Source: Flemingiibacterium sp045600005 (GTDB lineage Bacteria; Bacillota; Clostridia; Oscillospirales; CAG-272). From it: 54,098 nt of DNA. Under the pieces are notes generated by a model that was given only the letters and a program-made list of their open reading frames with translations, was not told the origin of the DNA and searched no databases. The stretch spans positions 1 through 54,098 of the forward strand of contig JAZRXB010000330.1 of NCBI GenBank assembly GCA_045600005.1. The letters are read 5' to 3'. Both the position numbers and the translations under genes were made by a program. Shown in pieces: positions 26,620 through 32,640 of the stretch (positions are counted from its first letter, which is position 1; every line of letters starts with the position of its first letter).

Positions 26620-27735
26620 ATGGCAAGCTTATCTCTTAAGCACATTTACAAGAAGTATCCCGGCGGCGTTACGGCCGTTTCGGACTTCTGCCTTGAAATC
26701 AAGGATAAGGAATTCATTATCTTCGTCGGTCCGTCCGGCTGCGGCAAGTCCACCACTCTGCGTATGATCGCAGGTCTGGAAGAGATCACCGAAGGCGAGC
26801 TCTTCATCGGCGACAAGCTCGTCAACGACGTAGCGCCGAAGGACAGAGACATTGCGATGGTGTTCCAGAACTACGCTCTGTATCCGCATATGTCCGTCTT
26901 TGACAACATGGCATTCGGTCTGAAGCTCCGCAAGACCCCGAAGGAAGAGATCAAGAGAAAGGTCGAAGAGGCCGCTCGTATCCTCGACATCACCCACCTG
27001 CTCGACAGAAAGCCGAAGGCTCTGTCCGGCGGTCAGAAGCAGCGTGTCGCGCTCGGCCGTGCAATCGTCCGTGACCCGAAGGTCTTCCTTCTTGATGAGC
27101 CGCTGTCCAACCTGGACGCAAAGCTCCGTGCTGCCATGAGAACCGAGCTTACCAAGATCCACAAGAGACTCGGTACCACCTTCATTTACGTTACGCATGA
27201 CCAGGTCGAGGCTATGACCATGGCAACCCGTATCGTCGTCATGAAGGACGGTCTGATCCAGCAGGTTGATTCTCCTCAGAACCTTTACGACTATCCGTGC
27301 AACATCTTCGTTGCAGGCTTCATCGGAACTCCTCAGATGAACTTCATCAATGCGAAGCTCACCAAGAAGGGCGAAGATATGTACATCAACTTCGCAGGCA
27401 ACTCCATCAAGCTCCCGAGCGAAAAGGCAAACAACCCTGCGCTCAAGGACTACGTAGACAAGGACGTCATCGCCGGTCTGCGTCCGGAGTGCATCCACGA
27501 CGAGCCGATGTATCTGTCCGCTATGGCTGACAGCGTTATCACCACCAACGTCGACGTCACCGAGCTTATGGGTAATGAAATCTTCCTGTACCTCGCTGCT
27601 GACGAAGAGCAGTCTCTTACCGCGCGCGTTTCCTCGCGTTCGACCGCAAGAGCCGGCGACACCATCAAGGTCGCTCTCGACGTTACGAGACTCCACATCT
27701 TCGACAAGGATACCGAAAAGTGCATCTGCCACTGA
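26620..27735 (+). CDS. MsmK/UgpC-type sugar ABC transporter ATPase
   Basis: ATPase of the CUT1 carbohydrate ABC family, 371 residues. Walker A is GPSGCGKST, the Q-loop FQNYALYPHM, the signature LSGGQKQR, Walker B VFLLDEP and the H-loop THDQ. The C-terminal TOBE/MsmK regulatory domain (about residues 240-371) includes AGLRPECIHDE. The ATG at 26620 has an AAGGAGG SD. No permease or binding protein is adjacent, so it probably energises several sugar importers encoded elsewhere, as MsmK does in streptococci. Its codon bias (AAG, CTC, GAC) suggests high expression. Confidence 0.93.
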   Translation: MASLSLKHIYKKYPGGVTAVSDFCLEIKDKEFIIFVGPSGCGKSTTLRMIAGLEEITEGELFIGDKLVNDVAPKDRDIAMVFQNYALYPHMSVFDNMAFGLKLRKTPKEEIKRKVEEAARILDITHLLDRKPKALSGGQKQRVALGRAIVRDPKVFLLDEPLSNLDAKLRAAMRTELTKIHKRLGTTFIYVTHDQVEAMTMATRIVVMKDGLIQQVDSPQNLYDYPCNIFVAGFIGTPQMNFINAKLTKKGEDMYINFAGNSIKLPSEKANNPALKDYVDKDVIAGLRPECIHDEPMYLSAMADSVITTNVDVTELMGNEIFLYLAADEEQSLTARVSSRSTARAGDTIKVALDVTRLHIFDKDTEKCICH

Positions 27736-27833
27736 TTTCCTGAAACGGAAAACCGTGTGTTTCAGGCTTAACAGAGATAGGGGACTGAACGAACCTGTTT
27801 CTGTGAGCTGACGGTTTCGGGTGTATCAAGAAG

Positions 27834-27872
27834 AAAAGCCGTTGCTTTCTGACCGGAAAGTGACGGCTTTTC
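27834..27872 (+). terminator. Rho-independent terminator after the ATPase gene
   Basis: The stem AAAAGCCGT...GAAAG/ACGGCTTTT (27834-27849 with 27856-27872) has internal mismatches and a T-rich end. Confidence 0.75.
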
Positions 27873-27905
27873 CATCCATTTGAATGAACATAAAGGATCA
27901 CAGAC

Positions 27906-28151
27906 ATGAAAAAACTTATTTCCTGTGAATTCAATATCGACACCGCCTGTGTCGAATTGAAGTATGATAATGGATCCATGATTTCCATCGACTGCACTGC
28001 GGTTGAAAACGAACTGGATGCATCAATGCTCCGGCGAAGTGAACTTGACTGGCTGATATATAATAAGCCGTTGGAATACGCCGATCTTGTCCTGAATGGC
28101 GGTATTGAAGATTACATGAAAGGGACGGCAGAGCATCGGTTAACAGATTAA
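27906..28151 (+). CDS. Small conserved protein (DUF6061-like)
   Basis: Cytosolic protein of 81 residues, MKKLISCEFNIDTACVELKY onward, with YDNGSMISIDCTAVENEL and a central WLIYNKPLEYADLVLNG. It resembles the small DUF6061 proteins of Clostridia that often occur alone or near mobile and phage genes; the recollection is moderate and the function is unknown. It has its own terminator at 28167. It is less GC-rich than its neighbours. Confidence 0.7.
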   Translation: MKKLISCEFNIDTACVELKYDNGSMISIDCTAVENELDASMLRRSELDWLIYNKPLEYADLVLNGGIEDYMKGTAEHRLTD

Positions 28152-28166
28152 ATATATATGAGCGCG

Positions 28167-28201
28167 GGGAGCAGTTTTCGATGACTGCTCCCTGATTTTT
28201 A
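28167..28201 (+). terminator. Rho-independent terminator after the DUF6061-like gene
   Basis: The stem GGGAGCAG (28167-28174) pairs with CTGCTCCC (28185-28192), followed by TGATTTTT. Confidence 0.88.
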
Positions 28202-28293
28202 TTTAGGACGGCTTTGACCGCTTAAAGCGGGGGTGAGGAAAACGACCCGCCCCGCATGGGGTATTCCTATTTGTAAACAATCGTCCTGCCATC

Positions 28294-28322
28294 TTGCAAA
28301 TGACCGTATATTCGGATATAAT
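28294..28322 (+). promoter_or_regulatory. Sigma-A promoter in front of the candidate structured RNA
   Basis: TTGCAA (28294-28299), 17-bp spacer, TATAAT (28317-28322). Predicted start near 28329. No open reading frame follows for almost 280 bp. Confidence 0.75.
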
Positions 28323-28329
28323 GTAACTT

Positions 28330-28463
28330 AAAGCAATGCGTTTGCGTCAGGCGCGCCCACGAAGGGGATATGTCAGCCGGAGAAGCGTCCCGCAAACGGG
28401 ACGTATCGGAAAGCCGTGCGCATAAGCTCCGGCAGGCGGGACGCATCCCCGGTGAAACGCTTT
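28330..28463 (+). ncRNA. Candidate structured RNA or riboswitch-like leader
   Basis: About 134 nt with nested complementary arms in consistent order: GCGTTT (28338-28343)/AAACGC (28455-28460), GGGGAT (28364-28369)/ATCCCC (28445-28450), GCCGGAG (28376-28382)/CTCCGGC (28427-28433), and the hairpin CGTCCCG (28386-28392)-CAAA-CGGGACG (28397-28403). A second CGGGACG at 28437-28443 could compete for the same partner, giving two alternative folds. I do not recognise a known riboswitch class. It may be a separate small RNA or the leader of the kinase operon; no clear terminator was seen before 28608. Confidence 0.5.
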
Positions 28464-28520
28464 GGCAGATCGCGGGTCATGACTGCGGAAAATCGAAAGA
28501 TCAGAATTTTTATATCGGAT

Positions 28521-28564
28521 TAATTGGTTTCAGTGATGCGTAGATGAAAAAATACAGGTATACT
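28521..28564 (+). promoter_or_regulatory. Activator-type promoter of the kinase operon
   Basis: The motif TAATTGGTTTCAGTGATGCG (28521-28540) replaces a -35 box and stands 18 nt before the -10 TATACT (28559-28564). The same motif at the same spacing precedes the surface-protein gene (32455), so it is a likely binding site for the response regulator of this locus. Confidence 0.7.
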
Positions 28565-28607
28565 GTAAAACAGAGTTCGGATTTTTGATCGGGAGGAGGT
28601 CTGCGAT

Positions 28608-30245
28608 ATGTGGCGGGATAAAGAAGCGCGGCGATATATGATCGGCTTTGTCAGCGCCTTTCTGCTGTTCACGGGGCTTCGCATCGCTGCGAATAGTATC
28701 GACTTCACGCCGGAACGTCCCTTCTTCCTTTATATGATCTCGCAGATCGGCTGCGTCCTGATCATAAGCTGCTGGATGCTCACCGTGCAGAGCAGGATCA
28801 TCCATCGGAAAGTCAGACGGCTGATGCTCGGAATAGGCGGTCTGTTCCTTCTTTACTTTTTTATGCAGATGATAAAATACTGCCTGTTTTCCGAAGATGT
28901 GACGATCTGCCGGTATATGTGGTACGGCTATTATACCCCCATGACGCTGATCCCGCTTCTGGCCTTCTATATCCTGCAATACCTGTCCGTCCCGGAAGAA
29001 AGTATAAACACGCATTGGAGACTGCTGGCCTTTCCTGCCGTGCTGATCTGCCTTGCTTTTCTGACCAACGATTTTCATCAGCTTGTCTTTGGGCTGCCGT
29101 ATGGATATGAAGCCGTAGATAAGGGACGGACATTAGGGACGTTCTACTTTTTCTTTATTGGTTATATTGCGCTGCTTTTTATTCTCGGAATGCGCAGCAT
29201 GATCCTCATGTATCGGAACCGGAAAGGAAAAAAGAAACTGATCTACCCGGCTGTCCCGCCTGTGATCGGCACTCTGTATTATATCATGTATGCCGTCAAG
29301 CCGGAATGGATCATGGCAAACGGAGTCAAGCTGTTCGAGATACCGGAGACTTTCGCCTTTATCATGATCGGTTTTCTGGAGGTCTGTATCCAGATCGAAT
29401 TGATCCCGTCCAATATGGGCTACGACAAGCTGTTTTCTCTTACCGGGATCCCTGCCCGCATAGAAGATCTCAGCGGGAATACGGTATATGCCACAAAGGG
29501 CGCGGATAACCTCCTGGAAGAATCGGAAAATCACCACGTCATGCAGACGGCGGTCACGGGCGGCAGCTTCTATTACGACGTGGATCTGAGCGTATTGAAC
29601 CGTCTGAACAGGGAGCTGGATGAAACGACGGCAAATCTGGAGGCGAGAAACGAGCTGCTGCGCCACGAGAACGAGATCGCCGAGGAACGCGAAAAGTCCG
29701 AAGCGGCCATCCGCATTTATGACCGCATTTCGGAGCTTGTCCGTCCGCAGATACTGGAAATTCAGAAACTGCTGTCGGAGGATCCTGCCGATGAAGAACG
29801 GTTTCGCAAGAACCTTGTACGGAGCGCCGTGCTGAACGCCTATGTCAAGCGCCGGAGCAACATGGAGCTGGAAGCGCAGAAGGACGGTACGCTTCCGTTC
29901 AAAGAGCTGGTCACGGCGACTGCGGAAACGCTGGAATACCTGAAGCTGTCCGGCGCGGAAGCCTTCCTTTCCTCCTCCGGCGAAGGAAGCTGTCCCGCCG
30001 GGCAGATCTGCCGCTCCTACCACGCTTTTGAAGGCGTTGCGGAAGCGATCGTCGGCGTCGTGGATTATGTGACGGTACGCCTTACTCTGGGGGATGCTGT
30101 TCGTATCCGCTTCCTTCTGAGCGGAAAAACCGAACTGCCGGATCTTTCCGGGCTTCCGCTTTCCGGCTGTGAAATGGAATACCAGAAGGAAGAAAGCGAC
30201 ACGGAGCTTCTGCTCTGTATTTCAGAAGGCGGTGACGGACAGTGA
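28608..30245 (+). CDS. 7TM-type sensor protein with degenerate histidine kinase domain (pseudokinase)
   Basis: Membrane sensor of 545 residues. Seven or eight hydrophobic helices fill residues 10-265, as in HisKA_7TM sensors. A PAS-like segment (about 270-330) and a coiled coil (332-365) follow. The next region lines up with the DHp helix of the downstream kinase (RIYDRISELV against RIHDELGQGL), but the phosphoacceptor His is Tyr371. The C-terminal region lacks the N-box and the G-boxes of HATPase_c, so it should neither bind ATP normally nor autophosphorylate. It overlaps the true kinase by 4 bp and probably senses a signal and regulates that partner. SD GGGAGGAGG precedes the ATG. Confidence 0.8.
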   Translation: MWRDKEARRYMIGFVSAFLLFTGLRIAANSIDFTPERPFFLYMISQIGCVLIISCWMLTVQSRIIHRKVRRLMLGIGGLFLLYFFMQMIKYCLFSEDVTICRYMWYGYYTPMTLIPLLAFYILQYLSVPEESINTHWRLLAFPAVLICLAFLTNDFHQLVFGLPYGYEAVDKGRTLGTFYFFFIGYIALLFILGMRSMILMYRNRKGKKKLIYPAVPPVIGTLYYIMYAVKPEWIMANGVKLFEIPETFAFIMIGFLEVCIQIELIPSNMGYDKLFSLTGIPARIEDLSGNTVYATKGADNLLEESENHHVMQTAVTGGSFYYDVDLSVLNRLNRELDETTANLEARNELLRHENEIAEEREKSEAAIRIYDRISELVRPQILEIQKLLSEDPADEERFRKNLVRSAVLNAYVKRRSNMELEAQKDGTLPFKELVTATAETLEYLKLSGAEAFLSSSGEGSCPAGQICRSYHAFEGVAEAIVGVVDYVTVRLTLGDAVRIRFLLSGKTELPDLSGLPLSGCEMEYQKEESDTELLLCISEGGDGQ

Positions 30246-31498
30246 CCGTATATATGGAATTGCCGGTATATGCAAGAGGCGTTATTTCACTGTGGTTTGT
30301 CCTGCTGCTGCTGTTCTCCTGCGTGGCGGTATTTCGCCTGTTTTCTCAAAAGAATTATCTTCTGGCGATCCCCGCCGTCTGCATTCCGGCTGTGAGCTAC
30401 GTTGGGGTGCAGTATTGCGTGCATGTCAACAAATGCCATGAATACGGTTTCACATCGCCGCGCCTGCCGTCCCTCTTTGGCGGGATGAGCTTTATATGGC
30501 TGATCCTCCTTGGGCTGCTTTTGACAGCGCTGGCTGCGTGGCTGTTCCTTTACTCGGAACGGTGGCGTAAAATACACGTAAATGCCGCATCCCTGAAAGA
30601 AGGCATGGACGATCTTCCCTCCGGGCTGTGCTGGTACTTTGAGGACGGGACCGTTGCGCTCAGAAACCGCGTCATGGAGCGTCTCTGCTATGCGGTCACA
30701 GACCATGAACTGTACGACGGCGCTTTGCTGGAAGCGGAGCTGCGCCGCCGGATGGACGGAAACAACGTCATGACGCTCCCGGACGGTACGGCGTGGAGTA
30801 TCAATCTGAACACCGTGGAAAAGGACGGCGCGGCGCTTCGTGAGATCTGTGCCAACGACATTACGGAGGAATACAAAACGACCCTGCTTCTGACGGATAA
30901 GCAGAGAGAAGCGCGGCTTGCCAATGAGAAGCTGACGGCATACAGCCGGGAGCTGGCGCAGATGATCACGGCGGGAGAGATCCTTGCCGCAAAGGTACGC
31001 ATCCATGACGAGCTGGGGCAGGGGCTTCTGCTCACGAGAAAATACCTGCTTCGCGGCGGTACGGCAGAGGATAAGGAAAAGCTGCTGTATGTGCTTCGCA
31101 GGAACAGCTTGCTTCTGGAAAGCAGCCGCGGCGAGAGCGGACGGTCTTATCTGGACATGATCCTGGAAGCGGCTTCCGATATGGGCGTCCGCCTTGTCAT
31201 AGACGGCAGAATGCCGGAAAAGCGTTCGGTCAGCGATGTTATTACGACTGCCATTCACGAAAACCTCACCAACACCATCCGCCACGCTCAGGGCGACGAA
31301 ATGAGGGTGGAGCTTGTAAACGAACGCGGGCTGCTCACGGCGGTATTCACCAACAACGGCATGACCCCCTCTGCACCCGTGGAGGAACGGGGCGGACTTG
31401 CCATGCTCCGCTCATTGGTTGAAGCCGCGGGCGGAGAAATGACAATCGAGCATACGCCGGAATACAAAATGACGCTCCGGTTTGAGATCGAAGAATGA
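30242..31498 (+). CDS. Membrane sensor histidine kinase (HisKA_3-like)
   Basis: Histidine kinase of 418 residues starting at a GTG that overlaps the previous stop. Three hydrophobic helices lie at about residues 12-34, 40-60 and 82-104, followed by a PAS-like region (115-215) and a coiled coil (216-250). The DHp motif is RIHDELGQG with phosphoacceptor His255. The HATPase domain has the N-box HENLTN (339-344), NNG (371-373) and GGLAMLR (384-390). Partner of the LuxR-type response regulator downstream. Its stop codon is inside the left target duplication of mobile-element copy 3. Confidence 0.9.
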   Translation: MTVYMELPVYARGVISLWFVLLLLFSCVAVFRLFSQKNYLLAIPAVCIPAVSYVGVQYCVHVNKCHEYGFTSPRLPSLFGGMSFIWLILLGLLLTALAAWLFLYSERWRKIHVNAASLKEGMDDLPSGLCWYFEDGTVALRNRVMERLCYAVTDHELYDGALLEAELRRRMDGNNVMTLPDGTAWSINLNTVEKDGAALREICANDITEEYKTTLLLTDKQREARLANEKLTAYSRELAQMITAGEILAAKVRIHDELGQGLLLTRKYLLRGGTAEDKEKLLYVLRRNSLLLESSRGESGRSYLDMILEAASDMGVRLVIDGRMPEKRSVSDVITTAIHENLTNTIRHAQGDEMRVELVNERGLLTAVFTNNGMTPSAPVEERGGLAMLRSLVEAAGGEMTIEHTPEYKMTLRFEIEE

Positions 31499-31502
31499 AC
31501 GA

Positions 31503-31723
31503 TAGCGGATTGTTTAATGCTTTAAGATGACAAACGTTATAATATAATCCGTTTTTTATGTCGGCTTTGCCGACATAAAAACACCTCTAAGGCGAGCCGG
31601 GGCGAGCCCTCGCGCCGATATGGGGAGAGCCGACAAAACAAATTTTGTCGGCTGACAAAACTTTGTTTTGTCGGCGGCGATAAGCGCGAGTATCGATTGT
31701 AAAACGCAGTTTTACAATCGCCT
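31503..31723 (+). mobile_element. MITE-like hairpin-rich element, copy 3 (longest)
   Basis: About 221 bp, same family as at 5260. The left end is TAGCGGATTGT and the right end ACAATCGCCT. Direct repeats AAGAATGAACGA occur at 31491-31502 and 31724-31735. The GCCGACAAAAC stem-loop is duplicated in tandem (about 31630-31675), and the core has an additional GCGAGCC unit. It separates the kinase from the response regulator and ends 15 nt before the SD of the latter. Confidence 0.9.
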
Positions 31724-31750
31724 AAGAATGAACGACGTAAGGAGGACACT

Positions 31751-32367
31751 ATGGTACGGGTTCTGATATGCGACGATCAGGTCATATCCAGACAGCTTTT
31801 GAAATGATCGTAAACGGTTCTGAAAACTATAAGCTGGTAAAATCTCTGGGATCCGCAAAGGTGGCGGATATCTACTGCTCAGGCGGCAGCGTCGACCTGA
31901 TCCTGATGGACATCGTAATGAACGACATGAACGGGCTGGACGCGGCGGAAATGATCAAAAGGAAATACCCCAAGATCAAGATCATCATCGTGACCTCCAT
32001 GCCGGACGCGGCGTTCATCGAACGGGCAAGGCAGATCGGCGTGGATTCCTTCTGGTATAAGGAGGTGCAGGACGCGCCCATGCTGGACGTGATGGACAGG
32101 ACGATGGCGGGCGAACACATCTACCCGGACAGCGCGCCCGTGACGAAGCTGGGGCTTGCCGAAAGCACGGAGTTTACGGAACGGGAGCTTGATACGCTCC
32201 GAAAGCTGGTCAGCGGTCTTTCCGACAAAGAGATCGCTGAGCAGCTTGGGATCAGCTACAACACGGTGCGGGTGTATATCTCAAGTATGCTGCAGAAAAC
32301 AGGCTTCCAGTCCCGGACGGAGCTTGCCTTAAAAGCCGCAAAGAGCGGTATCGTGGTCCCCGAATAA
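31751..32367 (+). pseudogene. LuxR/NarL-type response regulator with frameshift after codon 16
   Basis: The real start is the ATG at 31751, with SD AAGGAGG at 31739-31745: it encodes MVRVLICDDQVISRQL with the acidic pocket D8 and D9, then runs into a TGA at 31805. The rest continues in another frame (FEMIVNGSENYKLV...), with phosphoacceptor Asp in LILMDIVM, VTSMPD, the Lys in WYKEV, and a C-terminal LuxR HTH (FTERELDTLRKLVSGLSDKE, then GISYNTVRVYISSML). One extra T in the run at 31797-31800 would restore a 205-residue protein. An ATG at 31768 would yield a receiver without its Asp pocket. It could be a recent mutation, a homopolymer read error or phase variation. Confidence 0.85.
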
Positions 32368-32378
32368 AGCCGGGGGAC

Positions 32379-32425
32379 AAAAACTGCCGACAGTGCGCGG
32401 GATGCGCAGACTGCCGGCAGTTTTT
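32379..32425 (+). terminator. Rho-independent terminator after the response regulator
   Basis: AAAAACTGCCG (32379-32389) pairs with CGGCAGTTTTT (32415-32425), with an inner GC-rich loop region. Confidence 0.88.
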
Positions 32426-32454
32426 CTGCTTTTTTTGAAATTTTTCTGCCGGAC

Positions 32455-32498
32455 TAATCGGTTTCAGTGATGCGCGGCAGAAAAAAACAGTCTATAAT
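32455..32498 (+). promoter_or_regulatory. Activator-type promoter of the surface-protein gene
   Basis: TAATCGGTTTCAGTGATGCG (32455-32474), then 18 nt, then TATAAT (32493-32498). It matches the kinase-operon promoter at 28521 in 19 of 20 motif bases and in spacing, and the similarity extends a further 14 bp upstream. Confidence 0.72.
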
Positions 32499-32505
32499 AT
32501 GGTAA

Positions 32506-32589
32506 ACAGGCGCGGAAAGGACGGCGACGCCGCCGTGAGGGGGCTTTCCTGTCATATCCGCGGCGAGCCGCAGGTCCCGTACCGCCTGT
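32506..32589 (+). promoter_or_regulatory. Structured 5' leader of the surface-protein mRNA
   Basis: The closing stem ACAGGCG (32506-32512)/CGCCTGT (32583-32589) encloses GGAAAG (32514-32519)/CTTTCC (32544-32549), with an inner hairpin ACGGCG/CGCCGT (32521-32526 with 32531-32536), and a GCGG-CGAG-CCGC hairpin (32560-32571). No known riboswitch consensus was recognised. Confidence 0.5.
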
Positions 32590-32640
32590 AAATACGGCAA
32601 CACACATGATTCAATTTTATTTTTTCAGGAGGAATCCAAT

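Noticed and set aside
28330..28590. Cobalamin, c-di-GMP or T-box riboswitch
   Set aside because: Short matches such as CCGGTGAA or CCGCCTGT exist here and in the 32506 leader, but the conserved cores and order of these classes are not present.
31537..31749. Small minus-strand open frame inside element copy 3
   Set aside because: Not conserved in the other copies and without an SD; the element is non-coding.
31793..31805. Programmed -1 ribosomal frameshift
   Set aside because: There is no good slippery heptamer (only CTTTTGA) and no clear downstream stimulator; a one-base loss in the T-run is simpler, though not excluded.
31768..32367. Intact response regulator starting at the ATG 31768
   Set aside because: Its first ten residues do not match the receiver family and it lacks the Asp pocket, whereas the frame from 31751 supplies it with a proper SD; a frameshift explains the data better.
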